NCBI RefSeq assembly: GCF_021603645.1
Contig: NZ_BQHJ01000009.1
Location: forward strand, 1-64,000
Source: Pseudomonas pseudonitroreducens
Lineage (GTDB): Bacteria > Pseudomonadota > Gammaproteobacteria > Pseudomonadales > Pseudomonadaceae
Length of the DNA stretch: 64,000 nucleotides
Direction of reading: 5' to 3'
The notes below the pieces were generated by a model. The model worked only from the letters and a program-made list of their open reading frames with translations, was not told the origin of the DNA and ran no database searches. Below, piece after piece: positions 46,441-54,289 of the stretch. Numbering within the stretch: position 1 is the stretch's first letter; every line of letters starts with the position of its first letter. The position numbers were made by a program, and so were the translations under genes.

Positions 46441-47232
46441 ATGAACGACACCTTTGTTCGCAGTGGGCCGCTCAAGGAACTTTCCAGTTACCCGCACTGG
46501 GCGCAACGCCTGGTGCAGGAATGCGAGACCAGCCGCCTGGCGGTGGTGGGCCACCCACTCTACGCGCGAATGCGCGACGGCCAGCTGAGCCGCCAGACCA
46601 TGCGCGCCTTCCTAATCGGCGGCTGGCAGGTGGTGGAGCAGTTCCCCCTGTACATGTCCCACAACCTGCTCAAGACCCGTTTCGGCCGCAGCCCTGGCGA
46701 GGACATGGCGCGGCGCTGGCTGATGCGCAACATCCGCGTCGAGCTCAACCACGCCGACTACTGGGTACGCTGGGCCGAGGCCTATGGTGTGACCCTGGCC
46801 GAACTCAAGGCGCAACTGGTGCCCGCCGAACTCCACGCCCTTGGTCACTGGTGCTGGCACAGCTGTGCCACCGAAGAGCTGGCGCTGGCCATGGCGGCCA
46901 CCAACTACGCCATCGAAGGCGCGACCGGAGACTGGTCGGCGCTGGTCTGCTCCAGCGATACCTACGAACGCACCCTGCCGGCCGGCGCCCGCAAGGACGC
47001 CATGCGCTGGCTGAAGATGCACGCGCGCTACGACGACGATCATCCCTGGGAAGCCCTGGAGATCATCTGCACCCTCTGCGGCCCGCAGCTCGCCATGCCG
47101 CGCTGCCTGGCCCTGCGCGAGGCGATCTGCAAGAGCTACGGCTACATGCGCATGTTCCTCGACCAGTGCCTGGCACTGGAGCAGGCCCAGAGTGGGCTGC
47201 GGCGGGGTTCTTCGATGAAGGCGGCGGGGTAG
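46441..47232 (+). CDS. undA: UndA-type 1-undecene-forming oxidative decarboxylase (diiron, heme-oxygenase-like fold)
   Basis: A 263-residue enzyme of the heme-oxygenase-like diiron oxidase group, often labelled TenA family. From the ATG at 46441 (GGAG six bases upstream) the residues E101, H104 (ELNH), E159 (AIEGATGDW), H194, D198 and H201 (HARYDDDH) fall at the positions I recall for the iron ligands of P. fluorescens UndA. That enzyme converts lauric acid to the volatile 1-undecene with O2. The agreement in numbering supports both the start and the function. An ATG nine codons upstream (46414) lacks a ribosome-binding site. The gene next to rbdA in P. aeruginosa is also an undA homologue (recalled). 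Confidence 0.87.
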   Translation: MNDTFVRSGPLKELSSYPHWAQRLVQECETSRLAVVGHPLYARMRDGQLSRQTMRAFLIGGWQVVEQFPLYMSHNLLKTRFGRSPGEDMARRWLMRNIRVELNHADYWVRWAEAYGVTLAELKAQLVPAELHALGHWCWHSCATEELALAMAATNYAIEGATGDWSALVCSSDTYERTLPAGARKDAMRWLKMHARYDDDHPWEALEIICTLCGPQLAMPRCLALREAICKSYGYMRMFLDQCLALEQAQSGLRRGSSMKAAG

Positions 47233-47262
47233 GGGCTGGTTGTGCTCCGGCGCAGGGGAATG

Positions 47263-47425
47263 CCCTCACCCCAACCCTCTCCCGCAGGGAGAGGGGGCCG
47301 TTCGTAGCTGCCGGTGGAAGCTTCGGTGTCCTGAATCTTCTGCACTGACGTTCCGGTGAGCACCGCAGACGATCTTCCGCGCCGATCAGTCCCCTCTCCC
47401 TGCGGGAGAGGGCCAGGGTGAGGGG
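47263..47425. repeat. Inverted repeat, CCCTCACCC/CCCTCTCCC family
   Basis: Arms CCCTCACCCCAACCCTCTCCC-like at 47263 and complement ending near 47425, with GGGAGAGGG hairpins at each end. It lies between convergent undA and the MDR gene and may serve as their transcription barrier. Confidence 0.75.
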
Positions 47426-47451
47426 CTTTCAGCGGACCGCCAATCGAATCC

Positions 47452-48408
47452 TCACGGCACGAGAATGATCTTCTCGCTGCTGCCTTCGTTGATCTCGTGG
47501 TAACGCTGTACACCCTCGCTCAGCGGCACTTCGCGCAGGCCGGTGGGCAACGGCAGCCTGCCGTCGTCGAACCACTGGCCGAACTGGCGCAGCATCGCGG
47601 CGCAGGCGAGCGTGTCGTACAGCAGCGAGTTCACCCCCACCACTGAACCGCCACGGCGATACAGCGCCAGGGCCGGCAATTGCACGTGGCCGTCCACCGG
47701 TGCGGCGATGATGGCGATACGGCCGAAGGTGGCCAGGGCGGAAACGGCGGCTGGCAGCCAGAAACCGGTGGTATCGAAGATCACCTCGGCGCCGCCGGGG
47801 AAATGTTCTTCCACCTGCGCCGCCAGCGTTTCCGCCGAGCCCAGCAGGATGCTAGGGACGCCCTGGGCCTGCAGTTCCACCTGTGATTCGGCACGCCGTA
47901 CGGCGCCCAGCACCTGCGCACCACGGGCCTTGGCCAGGGAAATGGCCGCCGCGCCGACAGCGCCGGAGCCGATCACCAGCAGGCGCGTAGCGTTGCCGAC
48001 CTGGCTGCGCTCCAGGGCGTCCCAGGCGGTGGTGAAGGGCACGCCGCAACTGGCGGCCTGGGCAAAGCTCAGGCGTTCGGGCATCAGCGCCACGCCGCCG
48101 GCCGGGACGCTCATCAACTGGGCGTGGCTGCCATTGCGGCTGAAGCCGAGGCCGCGACCGGTGCCCCAGACGGACTTGCCCAGCAGCTCGGCCGGGCCCT
48201 GCACCACGGTACCGGCGAAATCGCGGCCGGGCACGCGGGGCAAGGTGGTGTAGGGGAAGCGGCCGAGGACGTTCTTCACGTCGCTGGGGTTGAGGCCGGC
48301 GGCGTGGACTTCCACCAGCACTTCGTCGGCGGCGGGCACCGGGTCGGCGATCTCGGTGAAGCTCAGGGCGGCGAGGTCGCCGGTGCGGTCGAATTGCAGG
48401 GCTTTCAT
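47452..48408 (-). CDS. Zinc-independent MDR oxidoreductase (quinone-oxidoreductase-like)
   Basis: A 318-residue medium-chain dehydrogenase/reductase with an N-terminal GroES-like domain (AAGLNPSDVKNVLGRFPYTTLPRVPGRDFAG) and a Rossmann domain with LLVIGSGAVGAAAISLAKARGA near residue 140. The Cys/His zinc ligands of alcohol dehydrogenases are absent, as in NADPH:quinone reductases. I chose the ATG at 48408 (AGGA eight bases upstream). It lies 35 bp after the XapX gene, probably one operon. In P. aeruginosa PA0863 is an oxidoreductase at this place (recalled). Confidence 0.88.
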   Translation of the reverse strand: MKALQFDRTGDLAALSFTEIADPVPAADEVLVEVHAAGLNPSDVKNVLGRFPYTTLPRVPGRDFAGTVVQGPAELLGKSVWGTGRGLGFSRNGSHAQLMSVPAGGVALMPERLSFAQAASCGVPFTTAWDALERSQVGNATRLLVIGSGAVGAAAISLAKARGAQVLGAVRRAESQVELQAQGVPSILLGSAETLAAQVEEHFPGGAEVIFDTTGFWLPAAVSALATFGRIAIIAAPVDGHVQLPALALYRRGGSVVGVNSLLYDTLACAAMLRQFGQWFDDGRLPLPTGLREVPLSEGVQRYHEINEGSSEKIILVP

Positions 48409-48443
48409 GGCACGGGTCCTTGGCAAGCAGTGGGAGTGAGGAA

Positions 48444-48605
48444 TCAGTGCAGCCAGCGGGTCAGCAGCGGCAGGGCGTTCTCGCCGATCTGCATGCCCAG
48501 CAGGCCGACCAGCGCCACCAGCGGCGGCGCCGGCGAGCGGAAGTCGAGGAAGTGGTAGGCGAGGCCGACGGCGATGCCGATGGCCAGGGAGATCAGGTAG
48601 CTCAT
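48444..48605 (-). CDS. XapX (DUF1427) small membrane protein
   Basis: A 53-residue, two-segment membrane protein (MSYLISLAIGIAVGLAYHFLDFRSPAPPLVALVGLLGMQIGE... pattern) of the XapX/DUF1427 family. A strong GGAGGACAC precedes the ATG at 48605. Family function is unknown. It is the first gene of a likely two-gene operon with the MDR oxidoreductase. Confidence 0.85.
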   Translation of the reverse strand: MSYLISLAIGIAVGLAYHFLDFRSPAPPLVALVGLLGMQIGENALPLLTRWLH

Positions 48606-48838
48606 GTGTCCTCCGTGGATCGCTCCGGCGGCTGGGTGGGATGGGGGCAGTCTAGGGACTGCTGGAGGGCGTCGCCGGTCAGGGACTTCGGAATATCGGA
48701 CAGATGTCGGTGGGGAGTATTGGATGGGCGTGCATCCGCGTAGGAGCGGACTTCGTCCGCGATGTGCCTGCCTCGCGCCGGGACTTCCCGCACCGCTTCG
48801 GTGTGCGCGCGGACTCCTTGTTTCGCCCCCTCGGGCGA

Positions 48839-49009
48839 CCTTCTTTGGCAAACGCCCCAAAGAAGGCAAAGGTCTAGCCCCGGACATCCGGTTTTTCGCT
48901 TGGGCGAAAAATACCCTCGTCGAATCGAAGTTTCAGGGGCACACCACGAAGGGCCATCCCTGGCCCATCGTGGCTCTCGCGGCATCCATGCCGCTCAACC
49001 CCTGAAACT
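48839..49009. ncRNA. Candidate structured RNA/DNA element with five hairpins and a multibranch closing stem
   Basis: Perfect or near-perfect hairpins follow each other. They are CCTTCTTTGG/CCAAAGAAGG (48839-48866), CCGGA/TCCGG (48880-48891) and TTTTTCGC/GCGAAAAA (48892-48911). A closing stem AGTTTCAGGGG/CCCCTGAAACT (48929-48939 with 48999-49009) then encloses two more hairpins. One is a 12-bp stem with one A-A mismatch and a TCCC loop (48944-48973); the other is GCGGCAT/ATGCCGC (48979-48994). It resembles dispersed pseudomonad intergenic sequences I have seen but cannot name. Whether it is transcribed is unknown. Confidence 0.45.
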
Positions 49010-49083
49010 CCAATTCAACGAGGCCTCCTGAACGGGGCATTCCGGAGCGCTTGGGTGTTTCTCTGGAAGTCTTCTAGACGCTG

Positions 49084-49142
<59 letters not shown>

Positions 49143-49158
49143 TGGAGCACGCTTTTCC

Positions 49159-49229
49159 TGTAGGAGCGAGCTTGCTCGCGAACCCGCACGGCACGGTGCA
49201 ATGCCGTTCGCGAGCAAGCTCGCTCCTGC
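49159..49229. repeat. REP-type inverted repeat (GAGCGAGC family)
   Basis: TGTAGGAGCGAGCTTGCTCGCGAAC and its complement around a short loop, directly downstream of the AraC-type gene, whose transcript it may terminate. Confidence 0.85.
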
Positions 49230-49241
49230 GAAAGGCCAGGC

Positions 49242-50009
49242 CTACCGGGCGCAGTATTCCGAAGGCGCCACGCCCAGCTCACGGCGGAACATCTCGCTGA
49301 AGCTCCCCGGCTGATAGCCCAGAGCATGGGCAATCTGGCTCACCGCGAGGCCCTCGTTGAGCTGCGCCACCGCCGTGGCCAGCTGCACCTGCCGGCGCCA
49401 CTGGGCGAAGCCCATGCCCAGGCTGCGCTGGAACAGGCGGGCGAGGGTGCGCACGCTGGCGCCGGCGTCGGCGGCGTGCTGTTCGAAGGAGATGTCCTGC
49501 GAAGGCTCGGCCATCACCGCCTGGCACAGGTTCAGCAGGCGGCGGTCGGAGTCGTCCGGCAGCGGCACGCGCAGCAGCAGGCTGCGGGCGCGTTGCAGTT
49601 CCAGCACGGCCAATTGCGACAGTGCCTGGTAGTAGTCGGTGTCCGGCTCGCGCTCGTGCTGTACCAGGGTGACGATCAGCTCGCGCAGCAGCCCGCCGAC
49701 CTCGAATGCCTGCACCTGCTCACCGAGGGAGTCTGCCGTACCCGGCCGCAGGTAGATGTTGCGCATCTGCAACTCGCTGACCACGCGAATCCCATGGGGC
49801 ACCTGCGGCGGCAGCCAGACGGCGCGGTTGGGCGGCACCAGCAGGGCTTCGGCGGGCGTTTCCAGCCACATCACCCCGGACATGGCGTAGAGCACCTGCC
49901 CCCAGTCATGGGAGTGCGGCTCGATGTGCAGCCTGCGCGGGTAGCTGCGGGCCAGGGCGCGGAGGGAGGCCGGAGTGGCGTCGAAATCAGGGGGAGCGGC
50001 GCGGGCCAT
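49242..50009 (-). CDS. AraC-family transcriptional regulator
   Basis: A 255-residue regulator with an N-terminal cupin-like sensor (about 20-95, HIEPHSHDWGQVLYAMSGVMWLET... with conserved His) and a C-terminal AraC double HTH (about 155-250, SVRTLARLFQRSLGMGFAQWRRQVQLATAVAQL ... ALGYQPGSFSEMFRRELGVAPSEY). Upstream of the XapX-MDR pair and divergent from hpd, it could control either. In P. aeruginosa a regulator gene (PA0864) also precedes hpd (recalled). Confidence 0.92.
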   Translation of the reverse strand: MARAAPPDFDATPASLRALARSYPRRLHIEPHSHDWGQVLYAMSGVMWLETPAEALLVPPNRAVWLPPQVPHGIRVVSELQMRNIYLRPGTADSLGEQVQAFEVGGLLRELIVTLVQHEREPDTDYYQALSQLAVLELQRARSLLLRVPLPDDSDRRLLNLCQAVMAEPSQDISFEQHAADAGASVRTLARLFQRSLGMGFAQWRRQVQLATAVAQLNEGLAVSQIAHALGYQPGSFSEMFRRELGVAPSEYCAR

Positions 50010-50311
50010 GGGGTGACTCGGGCAGTAGCGATGGGCCGCATGGTAGTCGCCGCGCGGCTCGCTGACGAGAGCGCGGCACTTGGACTGGCAGGCTGGCGCA
50101 CCACCTTGTCACGAATTCTTTACGCTGCGGCGGCATGCCGCACGGAGCTTTGCGGGGTGTAAGGGTTTCTTGCCGGGCCGCCGGCGTGGTCGCCCCGAGA
50201 GCGTCCCGCTGCCGGCTTGTTCCGAAGCTCGCCGCCGGTTGTCATGAGGGTATTCCAAACGCCTGGACGGCCCCGCGCCGAACCAGCCGATAACGACAAC
50301 GAGGAGGCCGG
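50010..50311. promoter_or_regulatory. 302-bp divergent region between AraC-type gene and hpd
   Basis: No gene is seen. A TTGTCA with a downstream AT-rich stretch (50107-50135) is a weak candidate for the hpd promoter, and a short palindrome GCGGCATGCCGC lies at 50130-50141. hpd has a strong GAGGAGG ribosome-binding site. I did not find a convincing sigma-54 or PhhR-like site. Confidence 0.4.
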
Positions 50312-51394
50312 ATGAACGCCGTGACCAAGATCGAGCAGCACAACCCCATCGGCACCGACGGCTTCGAGTTCGTCGAATTCACCGCCCCCGACGCCCAGGG
50401 CATCGAGCAACTGCGCCAGTTGTTCACCGGCATGGGCTTTACCGAAACCGCCAAGCACCGTTCCAAGGAAGTCTTCCTGTTCCAGCAGAACGACATCAAC
50501 ATCGTGCTCAACGGCAGCCCCACCGGCCACGTCCACGAGTTCGCCAGGAAGCATGGGCCGAGCGCCTGCGCCATGGCCTTCCGGGTGAAGAATGCCGCCC
50601 AGGCGGCCGCCTACGTCGAATCCCAGGGCGCCCGGCTGGTGGGCAGCCACGCCAACTTCGGCGAGCTGAACATCCCCTGCGTCGAAGGCATCGGCGGTTC
50701 GCTGCTGTATCTCGTCGACCGTTATGGCGACAAGAGCATCTACGACGTCGACTTCGAGTTCATCGAAGGCCGCAGCGCCACCGACAACGCCGTCGGCCTG
50801 CTGTGCATCGACCACCTGACCCACAACGTCAAGCGCGGCCAGATGGACGTCTGGTCCGGCTTCTACGAGCGCATCGCCAACTTCCGCGAGATCCGCTACT
50901 TCGATATCGAAGGCAAGCTCACCGGCCTGCTGTCCCGCGCCATGACCGCGCCCTGCGGCAAGATCCGCATCCCGATCAACGAGTCGGCGGACGACAAGTC
51001 GCAGATCGAGGAATTCATCCGCGAGTACCACGGCGAAGGCATCCAGCACATCGCCCTGACCACCGAGAACATCTACGAAACCGTGCGCCAGCTGCGCGCC
51101 AACGGCGTGGACTTCATGACCACTCCGGACACCTACTACGAGAAGGTCGATACCCGCGTCGCCGGCCATGGCGAATCGCTGCAGGACCTGCGCGAGCTGA
51201 GCATCCTGATCGACGGCGCGCCGGGCGATGACGGCATCCTGCTGCAGATCTTCACCAACACGGTGATCGGCCCGATCTTCTTCGAGATCATCCAGCGCAA
51301 GGGCAACCAGGGCTTCGGCGAGGGCAACTTCAAGGCCCTGTTCGAATCCATCGAGGAAGACCAGATTCGCCGTGGCGTGATCTCCGATCAGTGA
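50312..51394 (+). CDS. hppD: 4-hydroxyphenylpyruvate dioxygenase
   Basis: A 360-residue non-heme Fe(II) dioxygenase that converts 4-hydroxyphenylpyruvate to homogentisate in tyrosine catabolism. The iron ligands are visible as H168 (IDHLTHNV), H246 (GIQHIAL) and E325 (FFEIIQRKG). Length matches the pseudomonad enzyme (about 357 residues). It is followed 52 bp later by maleylacetoacetate isomerase and then AroP. The middle enzyme homogentisate dioxygenase is not in this window. Also named hpd. Confidence 0.96.
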   Translation: MNAVTKIEQHNPIGTDGFEFVEFTAPDAQGIEQLRQLFTGMGFTETAKHRSKEVFLFQQNDINIVLNGSPTGHVHEFARKHGPSACAMAFRVKNAAQAAAYVESQGARLVGSHANFGELNIPCVEGIGGSLLYLVDRYGDKSIYDVDFEFIEGRSATDNAVGLLCIDHLTHNVKRGQMDVWSGFYERIANFREIRYFDIEGKLTGLLSRAMTAPCGKIRIPINESADDKSQIEEFIREYHGEGIQHIALTTENIYETVRQLRANGVDFMTTPDTYYEKVDTRVAGHGESLQDLRELSILIDGAPGDDGILLQIFTNTVIGPIFFEIIQRKGNQGFGEGNFKALFESIEEDQIRRGVISDQ

Positions 51395-51446
51395 CTCGCT
51401 AGCAGGGTGGCCGCGCGCCTAGCGTGGCCACCCGCGGAGAACCGCC

Positions 51447-52088
51447 ATGCTCACCCTGTATTCCTACTGGCGCTCCAGCGCCGCCTATCGCGTGCGCATC
51501 GCACTCGGTCTCAAGGGCCTGGCCTACCGCCAGGTGCCGGTGCACCTGGTGAAGGACGGCGGCCAGCAGCATGCCGCCGACTACCAGGCGCTCAATCCCC
51601 AGGAACTGGTGCCGCTGCTGGTGGACGGCGATGCCCGCATTGCCCAGTCCCTGGCCATCCTCGAATACCTCGACGAAACCCATCCGCAACCCGGCCTGCT
51701 GCCGCGCGATGCGCTGCAGCGTGCGCAAGTTCGTGCGCTGTCCCTGCATATCGCCTGCGACATTCACCCGCTGAACAACCTGCGTGTGCTGCAGTACCTC
51801 AGCGGCCCGCTGGCGGTGGCGGACGAGGCGAAGACGGCATGGATTCGCCACTGGGTCGAAACCGGCCTGCATGCGCTAGAGGAGGGTGTTTCCGGCTGGG
51901 CCGGCCCGCTGTCCCTCGGCGAGCGCCCCGGCTACTTCGAGGCCTGCCTGATTCCCCAGCTGTACAACGCCCGGCGCTTCGACTGCGACCTCTCCGGCTG
52001 CCCGCGCCTGCTCGCCATCGCCGCGCGCTGCGAGCTTCTCGAAGCCTTCCAGCAGGCCGCCCCGGAGGTGCAGCCCGACGCCCAGTAA
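51447..52088 (+). CDS. maiA: Maleylacetoacetate isomerase (zeta-class GST)
   Basis: A 213-residue glutathione-dependent enzyme converting maleylacetoacetate to fumarylacetoacetate. The N-terminal SSxxxxxR active-site motif is YWRSSAAYRVRIAL (residues 6-19). The C-terminal all-helical domain contains the typical CDIHPLNNLRVLQYL segment. In tyrosine catabolism it acts two steps after HPPD, which agrees with the neighbour. hmgA and fahA are absent here. Confidence 0.94.
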   Translation: MLTLYSYWRSSAAYRVRIALGLKGLAYRQVPVHLVKDGGQQHAADYQALNPQELVPLLVDGDARIAQSLAILEYLDETHPQPGLLPRDALQRAQVRALSLHIACDIHPLNNLRVLQYLSGPLAVADEAKTAWIRHWVETGLHALEEGVSGWAGPLSLGERPGYFEACLIPQLYNARRFDCDLSGCPRLLAIAARCELLEAFQQAAPEVQPDAQ

Positions 52089-52200
52089 CCCTGTAAACCA
52101 GCCTGCCCGCTCCACCGCTCTTTAGCCTTGCCTTGCCCGCACCGCCTGGCCACAAGCCGGGCGGCCGAATCCCGTCACAGATAACAACAATAGGTGACGC

Positions 52201-53616
52201 ATGACGCGTGAAACTCAACACGCAGGCCAGCTCCAGCGCGGCCTGAAGAATCGCCATATCCAGCTGATCGCCCTCGGCGGCGCCATCGGTACCGGGCTGT
52301 TCCTCGGCTCGGCCGGGGTGCTCAAGTCCGCCGGGCCGTCGATGATCCTCGGTTACGCCATCGCCGGCTGCATTGCCTTCCTGATCATGCGCCAGCTCGG
52401 CGAGATGATCGTCGAGGAGCCCGTGGCCGGCTCCTTCAGCCATTTTGCGCACAAGTACTGGGGCGGTTTCGCCGGCTTCCTCTCGGGCTGGAACTGCTGG
52501 GTGCTGTACATCCTGGTGGGCATGTCGGAGCTCACCGCGGTGGGCAAGTACATCCACTACTGGTGGCCGGACGTGCCGACCTGGGCCACCGCCGCGCTGT
52601 TTTTCGTGATGGTCAATGCGATCAACCTGTTCAACGTGAAGGCCTTCGGCGAGGCGGAGTTCTGGTTCGCCATCATCAAGGTCGCCGCCATCGTCGGCAT
52701 GATCGCCCTGGGCTGCTACCTGCTGGCCAGCGGCACCGGCGGCGAGCAGGCCACGGTAAGCAACCTGTGGGCCCATGGCGGCTTCTTCCCCAACGGCATC
52801 AGCGGGCTGGTGATGGCCATGGCGATCATCATGTTCTCCTTCGGCGGGCTGGAGATGCTCGGCTTCACCGCCGCCGAGGCCGACCAGCCGAAAAAGGTGA
52901 TCCCCAGGGCGATCAACCAGGTGATCTACCGCATCCTGATCTTCTACATCGGCGCGCTCACCGTGCTGCTTTCGCTGACCCCGTGGGACAGCCTGCTGCA
53001 GACCCTCAACGCCTCCGGCGACTCCTACAGCGGCAGCCCCTTCGTGCAGATCTTCTCGATGATCGGCAGCGGCACCGCGGCGCACGTCCTCAACTTCGTG
53101 GTGCTCACCGCCGCGCTGTCGGTCTACAACAGCGGCACCTACTGCAACGGCCGCATGCTGGTCGGCCTGGCGGAGCAGGGCGATGCCCCGCGCGCGCTGG
53201 CCAAGGTGGACAGCCGCGGCGTGCCGGTGCGCTCGCTGATGGTCTCGGCGGCGGTGACCTTCCTCGCCGTGCTGGTGAACTATCTGGTGCCGGCCCGCGC
53301 GCTGGAGCTGCTGATGTCCCTGGTGGTCGCCGCGCTGGTGATCAACTGGGCGATGATCAGCCTGGCGCACCTGAAGTTCCGCGCGCACCTGGATGCCGAG
53401 GGCAAGCGCAGCGCCTTCCGTGCCGTGGCGTATCCGGCGGCCAACTGGCTGTGCCTGGGCTTCGTGGTGTTCATTCTCGGCGTGATGCTGCTCACGCCGG
53501 GCATCCAGGTCTCGGTCTACGCGATCCCGGTATGGTTGCTGGTGATGTACGGCTGCTATCGCCTCAAACGCCAGCCGGCTGTGCGCAGCAGCGCCAGCGC
53601 GGCGCTGGCTGACTGA
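52201..53616 (+). CDS. aroP: Aromatic amino acid permease AroP-like
   Basis: A 471-residue, 12-segment APC-superfamily permease. The N-terminal ALGGAIGTGLFLGSA and MRQLGEMIVEEPVAGSFSHFAHKYWG motifs are characteristic of the AroP/PheP subgroup. It should import tyrosine/phenylalanine for the catabolic enzymes upstream. The order hpd-aroP-mliC-arfB matches P. aeruginosa, where the gene is called aroP2 (recalled). Here maiA has been added between hpd and aroP. Confidence 0.92.
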   Translation: MTRETQHAGQLQRGLKNRHIQLIALGGAIGTGLFLGSAGVLKSAGPSMILGYAIAGCIAFLIMRQLGEMIVEEPVAGSFSHFAHKYWGGFAGFLSGWNCWVLYILVGMSELTAVGKYIHYWWPDVPTWATAALFFVMVNAINLFNVKAFGEAEFWFAIIKVAAIVGMIALGCYLLASGTGGEQATVSNLWAHGGFFPNGISGLVMAMAIIMFSFGGLEMLGFTAAEADQPKKVIPRAINQVIYRILIFYIGALTVLLSLTPWDSLLQTLNASGDSYSGSPFVQIFSMIGSGTAAHVLNFVVLTAALSVYNSGTYCNGRMLVGLAEQGDAPRALAKVDSRGVPVRSLMVSAAVTFLAVLVNYLVPARALELLMSLVVAALVINWAMISLAHLKFRAHLDAEGKRSAFRAVAYPAANWLCLGFVVFILGVMLLTPGIQVSVYAIPVWLLVMYGCYRLKRQPAVRSSASAALAD

Positions 53617-53717
53617 CTTGGCGGCCTGATCCTACGTTGGGTCGAGCCGCGCGCGATTGACCGCGCGGCCCGATCCTTCCTAGAGTGACCGGGCCATTTT
53701 TCGTCAGAGGGATACTC

Positions 53718-54095
53718 ATGAAAAAAGCACTTTGGCTGCTCGCAGCAGCCGTGCCGGTCATCCTCGTCGCCTGTGGTGGCGAAGAGAAGAAAGCGCCGCA
53801 GGTCGACGCACTGGTCCTGCCCGGCGATGCCAAGCTGGACTCGCGCAGCGTCTCGTACAAGTGCGAGGACGGCCGCAAGATCAGCGTGCAGTACCTGAAC
53901 AAGGGCGACAACAGCCTGGCCGTGGTGCCGGTGACGGACGCCTCCAGCCTGGTCTTCGCCAACGTCATCTCCGCCTCCGGCGCACGTTACGCCGCCGGGC
54001 AGTACGTCTGGTGGACCAAGGGCGAAGACGCGACCCTGTACAAGGACTGGAAAGGCGGCGAGCCCGCCGACGGCGTGGCCTGCAAGGAGCGTTGA
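53718..54095 (+). CDS. mliC: MliC-type lysozyme inhibitor lipoprotein
   Basis: A 125-residue outer-membrane-type lipoprotein. The signal peptide ends in a LVAC lipobox with Cys19 as lipid anchor. The small beta-barrel MliC domain has SYKCEDGRKISVQYLNKGDNSLAVV and a paired Cys in GVACKER. It would inhibit C-type lysozyme at the periplasmic face. Position next to aroP matches P. aeruginosa PA0867 (recalled). An AGAGGG site precedes the ATG. Confidence 0.9.
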   Translation: MKKALWLLAAAVPVILVACGGEEKKAPQVDALVLPGDAKLDSRSVSYKCEDGRKISVQYLNKGDNSLAVVPVTDASSLVFANVISASGARYAAGQYVWWTKGEDATLYKDWKGGEPADGVACKER

Positions 54096-54117
54096 GGCTT
54101 CCTGTACTGCGCTGACG

Positions 54118-54145
54118 AAAAAGCCCGGCATTGGCCGGGCTTTTT
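54118..54145 (+). terminator. Intrinsic terminator of mliC
   Basis: AAAAAGCCCGGC pairs with GCCGGGCTTTTT around a 4-nt loop; T-run on both strands, so it could also serve a leftward transcript. Confidence 0.88.
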
Positions 54146-54172
54146 CATGGGCCGTCCGGGGAATGCTGCCCC

Positions 54173-54252
54173 GTAGGAGCGGACTTTGTCCGCGATCGGT
54201 TTCCGGCCGCTCCGAGCGGCGGTTGAACATCGCGGACAGAGTCCGCTCCTAC
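54173..54252. repeat. Inverted repeat, GTAGGAGCGGACT family
   Basis: Arms GTAGGAGCGGACTTTGTCCGCGATC and complement, between convergent mliC and the Tsx/OmpK-like gene. Confidence 0.83.
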
Positions 54253-54289
54253 AAGGGGCCCATCTGCGTGCGGGGCAGGAGAACGCGCG

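Noticed and set aside
48604-49031. Short rightward frames across the multi-hairpin element
   Set aside because: The sequence is dominated by paired stems, and the frames have no convincing start sites. The structural signal explains the sequence better than coding.
50080-50120. Sigma-54 promoter for hpd
   Set aside because: A TGGCAG...GC-like pair is present, but the spacing between the GG and GC elements is off by one from the required -24/-12 arrangement.
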